DNA from: Gracilaria gracilis
Taxonomy: Eukaryota > Rhodophyta > Florideophyceae > Gracilariales > Gracilariaceae
Direction of reading: 5' to 3'
Length of the DNA stretch: 64,000 nt
Assembly: GCA_030374805.1 (NCBI GenBank)
Contig: JARGSG010000144.1
Location: forward strand, 1 to 64,000
This document shows positions 46,191-56,565 of this stretch, piece after piece. The notes under the pieces were generated by a model. It was not told where the DNA came from. It ran no database searches and saw only the letters and a list, made by a program, of their open reading frames with translations. Position numbers and translations under genes: made by a program. Numbering within the stretch: the stretch's first letter is position 1; each line of letters begins with the position of its first letter.

Positions 46191-46206
46191 TCCTCCCCCT
46201 CCTTAG
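46191..46206 (-). promoter_or_regulatory. Internal polypurine tract at the protease/RT boundary of A2
   Basis: On the minus strand CTAAGGAGGGGGAGGA, same place as in A1 (4111-4127), B and C. In A1 one extra G puts pol out of frame here. Confidence 0.45.
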
Positions 46207-47175
46207 AGTGAACGATTCCGAGCACATCGGCAGCAGTCATCTTCGTCGGTACCAACGCAGTTGGATGCGGCATGACCAAGCCAATCACTTGGTTTTTCAC
46301 CAGATACTGGGTTGTTTTGCCTAGATTGGCTATCAACACGTAAAACGGATTATCCGGTTCCACCTGGACCACTCTATTAGCAATGGCAAGAGAGTATTTA
46401 TCATACAACGACGGCAATGGCTGGACGATTCGTAAACCGTGTTGACGGGAATTCACCTGTACCCAGACTTGAGACTCTGGAGGCACGCGTGTCGCGGAGG
46501 CAACGCGAAGCTTCGTAGATTCCCGAGAACTCGGTGGTGCTTCCTGCGCCGCAGGTAGAGGTACGTGCTTGTTGGAGGCATGCCTCAAAGGACGACGAAC
46601 AATCGGCACGGACGAACCATCTTCCATTTCATCACGCCTCTGGCGGGGCCTAATGGCATCGACAAAGCGGTCGCAAAAGTCACAACCCAAAATGACTGGG
46701 GCGGCTAGTGACCGACAAACGACAAAGTCGAGCTTCACCACGCATGAGCCCAAGCGGATTACCAACTCGATGTATCCTACCGTTGACAACGGGTTGTTAT
46801 TCGCGTCAGCGACGTCAGGGATGTCGCTACGGCGAATGTGTGACCGCAAGGCGGGTGGCAATGCTGTCTCAACAATGAAGTTCGGACCTGCGCCTGTATC
46901 TAATACAGTGAGATAGCGCACCATAAACTGGGGTGAAAGGCCAAGGTCGGCATAGACCTTGTAATTGCGTTTGGCCATCACCATAACTCTATCCGGGAAC
47001 CGGTTATTTCTTACCCGTATCCACGGTCGACGAAGAACACCAAGGTGTTCTGAGTTCACGTCTTCGACGGCCTGTTTCCTCGAGAGGATTTGGACCTGGG
47101 AGCGAGGCGGGGACGCCTCGGGCGCCTTCAGCCTCAACTCTGAGGGCGCCTCTCCAAGAGAGGAGACTCCCACAA

Positions 47176-49299
47176 TTAGTTTTTCTGAGCAGATTCCGCC
47201 TGAGGCGTGTGCTCAGTGTTCTGAACCATTGATGCCTGGACACCAGTGGCAGAAGCGTTCGCAGTAGCGGTTGAATTTCCCTCGAGAGGGGTACGGGGGT
47301 GAGAGGTCACCATGTTCTGGGCAATCGGAGCCGCAATTGTGCGTGGAATATCCATCTTCGCGCGGATGTACGATGCCATCGGAACGGAAGCCTTCTCTTC
47401 AGGTGAGAGGGATTCGTAGTTGGCAATGACTTGTGCCCACTCACGCATGGTTAAAACGCACTGCGGAGAAGTATGCCCTCGCGTGTAGCAGAGGTGACAG
47501 ATCAATCCAACAATGGCGTTGACGTTCCGAGTATTCGAGAATCGCACCACTGGGCGGGAAGCTTTCCCGCCAGGCCGTGAAGCCCGGGTTCCACCGTTCT
47601 CATATGACAGTCGAGGCGGTCGAACTCGGTTCGAATCTGCATACAGCAGTGAGTCGTCCGGAGCCGTTTGAAACGAGGCATCCGTGGTTGAGGGAAGCTC
47701 CGTCGTCGGGATTGAAAGCACGTCGCTACGGGCAAAGTGCACCTGATCATACTCCTTATTGGAGTGTGCCTCAGCCAGCATTGATGCCGACGGGGTTCCC
47801 GATTCCAACATCAACGCTTTAGCGGACTTCAACCGGGTACCCGGGACCCGTGCTCGTAGTGCATCGCCTTCGGCGCGTGCATACTGCACCAGTTCCAAGT
47901 ACGTAGTCTTACGGTTTTCTTCACGGCGACGGGCCACTAGGGTCCGTATAGCCGGGTCTAGTCCATCAACGAACATGGTACAACGCTCTTGAGCGGAATA
48001 AACATTGCCACATCGGTGGAAGGCCTTATTCAGGCGCACCGAGTAATCGGTTTCCGTTTCGCCGTGGCGTTGTTTGGTGTCTCTCAGAGCGAGGATAGCC
48101 GACTGGATGGCGGTGCCAGTCGCATAGGACCTCAGTAAATACTGAACTGCTTCAGGCCAGTACGTAACCCCTCCTTCAGAGGCGCGAGATGAACCTCTTA
48201 CAGAGTTGTACTGATCTTCCGCAAGTCCGCGTAGAAAATAGGGCAGCGCGACAAACGCCTGTCCTTCATTCATCCCAAGGATGTCGGCTTCCGCTACAAA
48301 GCGTGATAGGAAATCCAACACCAAGATGGGATCATCGCCTGTAAACAGTTGATTACGGAGCGACAGCTGCATCCGTTTGATACAGTCTTTGACCTTTCCC
48401 GTCCCACGGGGAGTTCTATCCAATGAGGAGTCCTCCAGACGGTAATACCGGTATGACAACAGCTTCTTGTAGAGCAGATTGGTAGGTTTCAACTCTTTTA
48501 ATCCAGAGTGCTTCCTTCCCTTCGAGCGGGCGCGTATCACACCTTGGGTGGCTGATGATCGCTTTGAGCGTGACGAACGCTCACGAGGGGCTTCTTCTAC
48601 CGACGAGTCGGACGAATCAGACCCGGTTGACCGGCGAGAAGAAAGAGAAGATGCTGACGAATCAGAGTCGTAGTTCTTCCGCTCTTTGCGTGCTTTGGAT
48701 CCACTGACCTTCTTGTCACGGTGTGAAACAGCAACCGGCTCAGCTGTGCGATTGGCTCCAACCAGGACGGTTTGTTCCACCGTTTCTAGACGGGCGCGGA
48801 GGCGAGTAAACTTCTCAGCCACGTCCCCCACGAAATTAGCGGGTCCTCCGAAAGCTTCCAAGAGGGAGTTGACATCACCACGCAATACGCGGAGATCCTC
48901 AGAAAGGTCCTGCAAAGCAGTGTCATCCACCTTCTTTCGAAGTAACGACAACTCCTTAGCAAGGGTAGCATGGGCAGCCCGCGTGGAGCGGAGCTGCTCT
49001 TCCACAGTTAAGTGGAGGGTGTCATTGACAGTAGCCCTCAGAGGTGCCTCCGGAGTGGGAGCTATGGAAAGGACCGTACCTCCTACGATAGGAGCGGGAC
49101 CAGCAACGGCAGGAGCCGGTCCATCACCTCGATGAGGGTTGATCAACGACGTGGGCGGAAGTCGAGTGGTCGTCGGCACAGCTTCAGTAGCCGGCATCCC
49201 TTCGGTCCGGGACCGTGAACGGGTGGGGATCCGTGACGGAAGTGGCGGATCCGATCTTCCAGTCTGACTGCGTGTCTTCGGACGATCTGACAGCGTCAT
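47176..49299 (-). CDS. gag: gag of A2, intact
   Basis: 707 residues from ATG 49299 (MTLSDRPKTRSQ); an upstream in-frame ATG at 49365 would add 22 residues. N-terminal Pro/Arg/Thr-rich region, a helical region about residues 100-190 (VEEQLRSTRAAHATLAKELS; ARLETVEQTVLVG), a Ser/Asp-rich basic stretch, a retrotransposon gag domain about residues 300-440 (DDPILVLDFLSRF, VALPYFLRGLA), and a CCHC zinc knuckle at about residues 601-614 (CHLCYTRGHTSPQC). It ends ..AESAQKN with CAG AAA AAC TAA, the probable -1 frameshift site into pol (47176-47187). Gag packages the element RNA into virus-like particles. The only intact gag in the window. Confidence 0.92.
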   Translation of the reverse strand: MTLSDRPKTRSQTGRSDPPLPSRIPTRSRSRTEGMPATEAVPTTTRLPPTSLINPHRGDGPAPAVAGPAPIVGGTVLSIAPTPEAPLRATVNDTLHLTVEEQLRSTRAAHATLAKELSLLRKKVDDTALQDLSEDLRVLRGDVNSLLEAFGGPANFVGDVAEKFTRLRARLETVEQTVLVGANRTAEPVAVSHRDKKVSGSKARKERKNYDSDSSASSLSSRRSTGSDSSDSSVEEAPRERSSRSKRSSATQGVIRARSKGRKHSGLKELKPTNLLYKKLLSYRYYRLEDSSLDRTPRGTGKVKDCIKRMQLSLRNQLFTGDDPILVLDFLSRFVAEADILGMNEGQAFVALPYFLRGLAEDQYNSVRGSSRASEGGVTYWPEAVQYLLRSYATGTAIQSAILALRDTKQRHGETETDYSVRLNKAFHRCGNVYSAQERCTMFVDGLDPAIRTLVARRREENRKTTYLELVQYARAEGDALRARVPGTRLKSAKALMLESGTPSASMLAEAHSNKEYDQVHFARSDVLSIPTTELPSTTDASFQTAPDDSLLYADSNRVRPPRLSYENGGTRASRPGGKASRPVVRFSNTRNVNAIVGLICHLCYTRGHTSPQCVLTMREWAQVIANYESLSPEEKASVPMASYIRAKMDIPRTIAAPIAQNMVTSHPRTPLEGNSTATANASATGVQASMVQNTEHTPQAESAQKN

Positions 49300-49440
49300 G
49301 ACCAGAATAACCGTACAACGGGATAATCGAGAGCCAATCGGCTGGGACTTCCAGTGAACTTCCAAATGGAGACAAGGGCAAAAGGACTAATCTCGCAACG
49401 AGTGAATTCCCGAGTGAATCTTCCGACAAAAACTAAAAGC

Positions 49441-49458
49441 TTCTAAGTCGGGAGACCA
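49441..49458 (-). promoter_or_regulatory. Primer-binding site of A2
   Basis: On the minus strand TGGTCTCCCGACTTAGAA, four bases after the 5' LTR. The complete form of the A-family site. Confidence 0.85.
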
Positions 49459-49462
49459 CTTG

Positions 49463-50310
49463 TGGAGCAACGCCTTTGGCGGGAAAAGCGCAGGCTCACG
49501 AAGACGTTCGGAATCTTCCCCTCGACAGGGCAGCACAGCGAACGGAGCACTCCGGGAATGACACAGCTAAGCCGGGTGTAAATCCGAGGTCAAACCGTCA
49601 CGACAAGCGTCGGAGCGTTAGGCTGATTAGTAGTCGGTGGAGATCCACGTGTTCACACGGTCACGAGATGAGTCCTCGAAAGAGAGTAGCACGGCAACGA
49701 CAAGGTGTCGGAAACGGGCCACTGAGAACAGGGCAAAAAGGCAAACCCAAAAAGGGGAGAAAGCAAACCACCAGAGTGGGGAAAAGAGAGAGAACAAAGC
49801 AAACCCAATACAGGGGCGAGTATACGACAATAGGTCGGAACGAGACACACAAATAGTGGTTATACTCTGAGCGCCACAAGGGTGGGTAACTATACGTGAA
49901 CAACGCGGTCGTCACTCCACTTGGAGGTGAACAGTCCGCGAAGGCGTGATAGTTAGAGCCAGAAGCCTTTGCTTGGCAAGGGGAAATTTACTTGGGGGAG
50001 CGATGCTCAACCCTCTAAGTACTGAGCTCGGCGCACCACTGACAGTGGGTGCGCCGGGCAAAATAATCTATAAAATATCTGAGTAAATACAGCAATGCTG
50101 GGTGCACTGCCTCCGGCATATCCGTGCTACACGTGTGCTAGTCACACCCGCTAAGCGGCGCCTCGAGCCGTGCAATCCACGTGTACATGTGTGGAAATTA
50201 CTTCGGCGAGGCGACACGCTAATAGCGGTGTAGCTCATATATATCTACTAACGCATGATGCGGAAATTAACTAAGTACCTCAAATCGCCTCCAAGGAGTG
50301 TTGTCCTTCA
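49463..50310 (-). repeat. 5' LTR of A2
   Basis: Plus-strand reading from TGGAGCAACGCC to GTTGTCCTTCA. Drives gag-pol on the minus strand. The right border is followed by TCAGATG, the target duplication. Confidence 0.95.
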
Positions 50311-51555
50311 TCAGATGAAGAGAAAGTGAGTTCGCAACCCCTGATTGATTCTGTCTTTAAAGTCGGGGGCGATGAGGCTATAATTAAGATGACCAACTTT
50401 AATCGAAACGAACTCACTGAGCTCTACACACGAATGAAGAATTCTATATCTGTGGAATGGGAAGAAGATCGGGGTCGGAAGTCACAATTTTCTGGGTTTG
50501 ATATCCTCTTCATGACACTCACAGCATGCAAAGTTGGTGGGACTTGGGATTCAATCGCTAGAATATTTGGGATAAAAGGGAATACTTTTCAGAAACCAGT
50601 GCTGAACTTTGTTAACAGTTTTGAGAGGGACTTTTACGTAGACTTCGTGTTCCACTACGAAGAAATCTTTACCGTATCATACTTTAATTTGAAAGGCAAA
50701 CGGTTTGTTAATTTTCCGCATGCCCGTTACTGTACGGATGTTGTGTTCATTCACGGTAATCGACCGGCCGGTTCTATGAAAGACGTAAAGAGCTACTACA
50801 GTGGCAAGCACAAGTTATACAACCTAAAGTCTGAGGTCTCTGTATTACCATGTGGTAATGCAATTAATTGCACAGACCCGACGCCTGTTTCTGCTGCTGA
50901 TAGTTCTATCTTCAGACAAAACCTATCGTTTCATAATAGGGCATTGGAAAAGAACGAAGCTGACAAGGAAATTTCCGATGATCGTAGCTTGAAAGAGAAG
51001 TATCCAGACTTGTGGGCCTGTCATGTAGACAAGGAATACACAGGAATGGATGCATATTTGCGCTGTATATTTCCGTAGAAAAATCCGAAGAACGGGCTTT
51101 TAACTTTTTTTGACAAGCGTCGGAACAAGGCTATCAGTCACGATCGAATTTTATTCGAGAACTTCTTTGGTCTTTTACAATAATGTTAGAAAATATTTGG
51201 AGATAAATGGAGGTGGAACAGGTCTAATTGCAGGATGTTTTTTAGGTTTTGTTTGGCTGTGACAAATTTTCATGTTTTAAAAAACTCATTGAGAATGGAT
51301 GACGCTGTGTTTTTTCGGAAGAATAAAAGTAGACTCTACGATTTAGGTGAAACTACAGAGAAGCGGCATGGAGAAAGGAAAGAGAGAAAATATGCGAGAA
51401 AAAAGGCACACAAAATTGGATACAGCAGCAGCAATCTGTTGGTGAACAGTAACAAGGAAAACAAACAAAGTAACGTTTATGACAACGAAAGTTTCTACGC
51501 AGTGTCAGGATTTGGGTCTGATGACGAGACTGTAGCACCGCCAAATTTATTGTAA
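50311..51555 (+). pseudogene. 3' part of the DDE transposase gene split by A2
   Basis: Continues the frame of 38761-38898. It contains FDILFMTLTACKVGGTWDSI, YCTDVVFIHGNRPAGS (first acidic residue), YYSGKHKLYNLKSEVSVLP (a hallmark of DDE_Tnp_4/Harbinger-related transposases), VDKEYTGMDA (second) and DRILFENFFG (third). A TAG at 51076-51078 and two stops after FFGLLQ near 51180 interrupt the frame. The tail, to 51552, is basic and Ser/Asn-rich. It was probably already dead or dying when A2 landed, but that order is not proven. Confidence 0.75.
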
Positions 51556-52429
51556 CGTGGGGGCGTGTGGTGGAGACTTCTTCAAGAAGTTCAATAAATG
51601 ATTTGTGTAAGCCTTTTTGATAGATGACGTAGTTATCTCCAAAAGGCACAGCAATCTCCAAATGATCGGAGTTTGAGCAAAGTGTCATTCATCTATATAT
51701 AGCTAACATTTACGTGTTCTCTCGATTACAGTGATTTACAAGAGATTCAAAGATACAATTGCGCAGGTCTAGTGTACATGTGTTGGTGAGAAAAGCGCGG
51801 AGTTGCGCGCGCTTTTTCGAATTGTACAGCAGTGTCGGAGTGCGGATTTTGTCACGCTCTCGAGATGGGTTGTAGCCAATAAGAACCTTTGCTCTGGAGG
51901 TACTAGACACTTGGCGGGAGCTGAGGACATCTAGAGGTTCTGGGAGCGTCACTCCTGTAACGGAGGATCCAACGGTATTTGTTTCATAGACGTGGAGGAT
52001 CTATTCATACGGGAGGAATCTGACATTCCTCACAGTGCGTAGATTCTCTGGGGGTCGTACGCTGGTACGCGTAGCAGCTTGTTTAGAATGACCCTCAGTG
52101 CTGGGCGTTAAAGACGAAGATGATCTTCAACACAAGGCCGGGGATGAGCTCGATCGGACGGCAACGGCACCCTCGAAGGATGTAAGAAAGCTACAAATAT
52201 TAGTCCTTCGTTTCAATTCAATATCAGCCTACAATGTGTAAGAGTTTTCTCTCTTCTCTAAGACTATTAGAAGAGAACGACTCAAGTGCCGTAGCCGTAG
52301 GTTGAGTTCATGTGTGAGTTCAAGCATGAACTCTCCTGAATTTGCACGAATGGTTGCGATTCCAAATGAACAGGTACGGAGATATATGTTCTATTGCAAA
52401 GGCAAATTCACCATGTTTGACTCTAGTGC
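51556..52429. other. Spacer without recognisable genes
   Basis: An 80-codon minus-strand frame (51710-51952, VTLPEPLDVLSSRQV-like start) and a few small others are not supported by any motif. No RNA gene seen. Confidence 0.45.
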
Positions 52430-53428
52430 TCAAGACGTCTCAGAGCTTTTCTTACCAGAACCAAGATCAAAATCCAAACCACTACCACTCATGCGTTGCG
52501 CGTAGATTTTGTCGAACGTTTTACTCTGAGTCGCAGTGAACTGCTCGGACCAAGACCCGATCCTGGCTTTGCGGAAAAATCCACTAAACTCTTTGATCTC
52601 ATGCATGTTGCTGAAATCGGTCTGGTGCATCTCTTTGAAGGACGTCTTCTGATGAATCTTCTCGAGAACCTCGGGCTCCAGGGGATGGCCAACAAAACGC
52701 GCGAGGCGATCAACCTGCTTCACGAAGTCACAAACTAGGTCCTCGTACTTCAAGAACAGAATATTATCCGCGTTACGGCTTGCGTTCCACCAGCTCAAGA
52801 CGTGTTCAAACCAGTCACCGCGTTGGACTCGGCCAGCAAGGAAAATCTCCAGCCAGTCTTCCCATGAGCCCGAGTAGCCGCCCGACCACGACTTCTGACG
52901 CTCGAAAAAGTAGTAGGAAACTGCGACATCCTTGGGATTGCGGGCGATGTAGACGTATCGACATTTGTTGTCGGCTGGGACGCCACCAAGTGCCATGGAA
53001 TACGGCATGTGTGACTTGAAGATACGTGGCGAAGGGCAACTCCGCCAGCTCCTCCTCACTGCGTGGGTAAAGTCCAGGAACTTGCCACCCAATGCGAGGC
53101 AGCTTCGTAGCGTTTTGTCTTCGGGCGCTTCCCCGTTGTTGACGATGAGTACCAGAATGTATGCCAACCAGGTTGAGCCCGACTTGGGAAACGAGGTGTA
53201 GCATATATCACCAATTCTGGTTTCAAGGCTGCGGGACATGGCATACCGCTTGGGTGTGATGTATGGTGGCATCATGGTACCGTCGAGCAGACGATACTTG
53301 TAGCCATCATTTGCGATCTTGAGGCCCTCGAGGTCTTCTGCGTGTACTTCATCTCTGTACTCACCAATCACGGCGTTGTTTGAAGCCATTTGTGTTATAT
53401 TTTCTTCTTCGCTTTGAGTCCGTTGCAA
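52430..53428 (-). CDS. PAPS-dependent sulfotransferase (Sulfotransfer_1, cytosolic SULT-like)
   Basis: 332 residues, single exon. Transfers sulfate from PAPS to a hydroxyl or amine; the substrate cannot be read from sequence. 5'-phosphosulfate loop YTSFPKSGSTWL at residues 77-88; probable catalytic base His140 (RIFKSHMPYS); 3'-phosphate motif YIARNPKDVAVSYYF at about 160-174; C-terminal RKARIGSW at 286-293, the counterpart of the usual RKGxxGDW, with GD replaced by GS. No signal peptide or membrane segment, as expected for a cytosolic enzyme. ATG 53428 gives MQRTQSEEENITQ; an ATG at 53389 (MASNNAVIG) is an alternative start. Length is usual for the family. Confidence 0.92.
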   Translation of the reverse strand: MQRTQSEEENITQMASNNAVIGEYRDEVHAEDLEGLKIANDGYKYRLLDGTMMPPYITPKRYAMSRSLETRIGDICYTSFPKSGSTWLAYILVLIVNNGEAPEDKTLRSCLALGGKFLDFTHAVRRSWRSCPSPRIFKSHMPYSMALGGVPADNKCRYVYIARNPKDVAVSYYFFERQKSWSGGYSGSWEDWLEIFLAGRVQRGDWFEHVLSWWNASRNADNILFLKYEDLVCDFVKQVDRLARFVGHPLEPEVLEKIHQKTSFKEMHQTDFSNMHEIKEFSGFFRKARIGSWSEQFTATQSKTFDKIYAQRMSGSGLDFDLGSGKKSSETS

Positions 53429-54673
53429 TAAAGCGTTAAGGTTACCGTGAACTGCAGCGTTTGGCTTGGTAGCATACCGAAGGCGTTGGCGCCAAACGCA
53501 GAAGCGCTGGTATTTATATTACTCTGAGATGCATGCACACATCCGAGAGCAATTAACGGACGAGAGAGCCAGATTCAGCTTCGGGTGAGAGCATCGTATT
53601 CTAGCCATTCATTTTAGTTTTATATTTTCTGCGCGGGGAGCAGATATCTAAGTTGCTTCCAAGTCGCGGGAGGAAGCAAAACAGCTGTCCACTGCCGAGT
53701 TGGTAGATACGGAAAGCAACGCTCGGCCCAGTGGCCGAAGGCAGCCTTCGTAAACCTTACTTGCAGTACGAATAATTAATATATATAAAACTCAGCTTTT
53801 GCGGAGAAACCGATGAACTATGACGGAGGTCTACTGTATGTGGGGGTCTCGGTAGGCAAGTTGGCTCCATTTTTACCCATTTGGTTTGGGGGAAGCAAAT
53901 TTGTGATGGCGCCAAATATTTGGAGGACTGGCTTTTCTGTATGCCCCCACTGGGTGCATCCGGAAATTGAAAAATATCCACACATGGTTCCACGCATGCG
54001 CCATCAGTGATGGCCGATCACTGATGTGCAGGCGAAACCCACTGTGGCGAGTGTGGGCTCCTGCACACGTGTCCTACGCGCACTCGGAGGTGGAAGGTTC
54101 ATTATTAGTTGTCTACGGTTCAAAGTATTTAAACATTGCTGTAGAATCTGTGTATTTGTTTATTTTCCTAACGATTGCCGAATTCCTTATTTTGTACAAG
54201 ATGTGTAAGACAAAGATAGACGTCTATCCCATTGATATGTAGTTGCCTCTGTCGACCTTAGATTTGTCGATGAAAACTGTATTTTCCACCTCATAAAGAC
54301 TGGCATGTATGACATGCCATAGCCATATGTCATTCGTATATGAATAGGTGTTCTACAGTATTACTCACTTATTGCTCAAAATAAAAGCAGTTTGCCAAAT
54401 TGTAAGCATTGTTGAAAATGACTGACACATTTCTATACTAATTAACTTTTACAATATTACGAGAAATCCCGAGATTAGTCGTCATTTTCTGAAACGTGTT
54501 GTCATATAGCAATATTTGCGGAGAAACCGATAAATCATGACGGAGGTCTAGTGTACTGTATACAGCCTGATCCTCGTTTGTCTGACCGGTTCTTCTTTCA
54601 TCCCACATTACCGAGAACATGAGACGTGCTGTCGACGTTGGTTCATTACCTCACTGACTGCGTTTGGCGAATG
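53429..54673. other. Spacer with two direct repeats and a small hairpin
   Basis: About 40 bases around GCGGAGAAACCGATGAACTA and GACGGAGGTCTACTGTA at 53799-53837 recur at 54515-54556 with a few changes, 716 bases apart. CATCAGTGAT-ggccg-ATCACTGATG at 54002-54026 is a perfect 10-base hairpin. No gene is supported. The pair may mark the ends of a small non-autonomous element. Confidence 0.5.
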
Positions 54674-54744
54674 GGATGGTGTTCTGGACGGGCCACCTTG
54701 GGGTGTTTTGGACGGGCCACCTTGGCCCGTCCAGAACACCATCC
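54674..54744. repeat. Perfect 22-base foldback with an internal third copy
   Basis: GGATGGTGTTCTGGACGGGC begins the left arm at 54674-54695; the right arm at 54723-54744 is its exact reverse complement. Between them lies a direct partial copy (TGTTTTGGACGGGCCACC). It sits 300 bases upstream of the transporter's likely start and would form a stable hairpin. Confidence 0.8.
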
Positions 54745-55039
54745 GCACGGGCCTTCGTGGGTGGATGCAGGGTATGCAGCCACTGGCTGCATCCAGCAGG
54801 AAAACCATATCAACAATCAAACTGTTTTTCGGAGTCAGCTGCATGGTTATACCGGCTCGGCAAGTCACTCACGACGGCAGACAACTCTCAGTGAACCAAC
54901 GGTACGGTACCCGATCTGTTCTCGCGCATCTTATCTCGCGCCTCTGTCCTGCAATTGCAAGCTTAACACCCAACCCCCCCTTCCCTCCGGCTCACCACGA
55001 CCGCCGTCTTCCCACGACAAGCCTGCAACTCACTCATCA

Positions 55040-56020
55040 ATGAAGTCGCCTCACCTGCCGCAAACCTTACCTGCACCCGCACCCACGGAAGCCGATGCTC
55101 TTCTCTCCCGGTCCAGCGGCGCCACGTCCCCCGCCCCTGCGCAGCATGGGCTCGCGTGGATCACTTTGGCCGCGCTATGCTTCTCCTTCATGATGATTTC
55201 CATCCGGCTCAGCGCCACCCACTTTGGCTTTTCCACATCTGCTTCTTTGTTGCTGCGGTCCATTGCGCACTTGGTGCTTTCAAGCATCCTGCTTGTAAGG
55301 TTTCTGCATGTGTCACCTCTGGATCTGCCGCCTTCGTATCGCCGCATGTTACTCATCCGCGGTTTGTTTGGGACGGTTGCTATGGTGCTTGCGTTCAAAT
55401 CGCTCGCTTATTTGCCTGCCGGAGAGGCTTCTTCCATATATGCGTGCAGTCCTATTCTCACTATGATGCTTTCAAAGCTCGTATTGAACGAGATTTGCAG
55501 TGTAACCGATGTGCTGTGTGCACTTGTTGCTTTGCTTGGCGTTTGGTTGATTGCTGGCCCCAGCGCAAGTGATTTGAATGGCGATCAGCACGTCGTGGGC
55601 GCCCTGTTGGTGTTTGTTGGAGCTCTATTTGGTTCGGGCGCCTATGTGTGCGTGCGTGGAATGGGAACGCGTGTTCATTTCATGCTTTCCGTGTTCGCGC
55701 TCGGTGTTATTGGAACGCCAATCACTGCATTTCTAGGTGGGCGCGAAGCAATGCATCAGATCATATACAATCACAAAGGAACAGCTACCATGTTGTTGGG
55801 GTCGTTGTCAGCGTTTTTCGCCCAGACCTGTCTGAATAAGGGTCTGCAATCGAGCAAAGCGGGACAGGGTATTATTATGAAGAATCTTGAAGTTCCGTTT
55901 GTATATGTTCTTGCGCTCTTGTTGTTGGGCGAGAAATCGAGTCCGCCAAGAATTTTAGGCTCTTTACTAGTCGTGTGTGCGGTAGTTGTTATAGGTTTGA
56001 GATCTCAGATAAACGCGTAG
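55040..56020 (+). CDS. EamA/DMT-family membrane transporter
   Basis: 326 residues from ATG 55040 (MKSPHLPQTL). An in-frame extension reaches 54626, but it runs through the foldback repeat and looks non-coding, so the downstream ATG was chosen. About ten hydrophobic segments in two halves: e.g. WITLAALCFSFMMISIRLSA, LIRGLFGTVAMVLAFKSLAY, VTDVLCALVALLGVWLIAGP, VGALLVFVGALFGSGAYV, and VYVLALLLLGEKSSPPRILG near the end. The second half carries the EamA pattern of a PL/EVPF segment followed by a GE loop and a last helix. Such proteins move small metabolites or nucleotide sugars across membranes; the substrate is unknown. Single exon. Confidence 0.85.
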   Translation: MKSPHLPQTLPAPAPTEADALLSRSSGATSPAPAQHGLAWITLAALCFSFMMISIRLSATHFGFSTSASLLLRSIAHLVLSSILLVRFLHVSPLDLPPSYRRMLLIRGLFGTVAMVLAFKSLAYLPAGEASSIYACSPILTMMLSKLVLNEICSVTDVLCALVALLGVWLIAGPSASDLNGDQHVVGALLVFVGALFGSGAYVCVRGMGTRVHFMLSVFALGVIGTPITAFLGGREAMHQIIYNHKGTATMLLGSLSAFFAQTCLNKGLQSSKAGQGIIMKNLEVPFVYVLALLLLGEKSSPPRILGSLLVVCAVVVIGLRSQINA

Positions 56021-56565
56021 AAGCACATTTATATTTTGCTAACGTTCACTGTTGACACATTGGGGTAGATTGTCTGGAAACCAATGTGAATGATGCTCAA
56101 GTCATACCAGATTGGGTTGAAACTGTCTTTTTTGAGGATATTTCAAGCAGAGATGGCGAGTTGGGTCCTCGTTCTCAACAATCACTCAATGTATCTTGCG
56201 GTATATGATAACTTTCGAATAATTGCTTGTTGACAGATGTCTCAAATTCGAAGAGTTCTTTCTTGCTAGATTGCAATCATTGGAAAGTAATATATGGTTT
56301 TCTGTAAGGTGGCGATATAGTGCTCAAATGAGAGAACTTTCTATTTAGTGCCCATAGAACGGCGTTGTACGTGGGTGGCACTACATTGTAGACCCCAGTA
56401 AGTAGATTGTCACAATTAACAGTGCAGACATGCTAATATTAAACATACTAGAACAAGGGAAAGGCGGCCTTTGGCCGCACGCCGCGCTTCGCCGCTGCCG
56501 CTGCCAAACTGCGAAATCGCAGGGATTTCTCCATACTGCACAAATTCGAACCGTGACAAATAATT
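56021..56565. other. Spacer without recognisable genes
   Basis: No coding frame with motifs. Short GC-rich patch (GCCTTTGGCCGCACGCCGCG near 56465) in AT-rich sequence. Confidence 0.45.

Larger units (their letters stand above)
41914..47181 (-). pseudogene. pol: pol of A2, nearly complete
   Basis: About 1,756 codons, entered from gag by a -1 shift. Retropepsin DTGAGPN at 46880-46906; RT with YLDD at 45467-45478; RNase H from about 45030 to 44660; integrase with HHCC region near 44150-44290, FVAIDILGP near 44083-44105, LLSDNGKQFAS near 43880-43925 and TERFNRT near 43790-43815; GPF module near 43370; a linker of about 400 residues; chromodomain YLVRWYGYG near 42040, ending at 41914. Lesions relative to A1: TAG at 44936-44938 in RNase H (TCG in A1), a one-base insertion near 42777 and a TGA at 42337-42339 (GGA in A1), both in the linker. 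Catalytic residues otherwise look present. Confidence 0.93.
38899..50310 (-). mobile_element. Ty3/Gypsy chromovirus-like LTR retrotransposon, copy A2
   Basis: An 11.4-kb minus-strand copy of family A, nearly identical to A1 and in inverted orientation to it. The 5' LTR is at 49463-50310 and the 3' LTR at 38899-39749. Of the four elements it is the best preserved: gag is intact, pol has a nonsense codon in RNase H plus two lesions in the linker, and the antisense gene is open over its core. It lies inside a DDE transposase gene and so is younger than that element. Confidence 0.95.

Noticed and set aside
54626-55039. A 138-codon N-terminal extension of the EamA transporter
   Set aside because: It runs through a perfect foldback repeat, has no transporter-like composition, and a good ATG lies at 55040.
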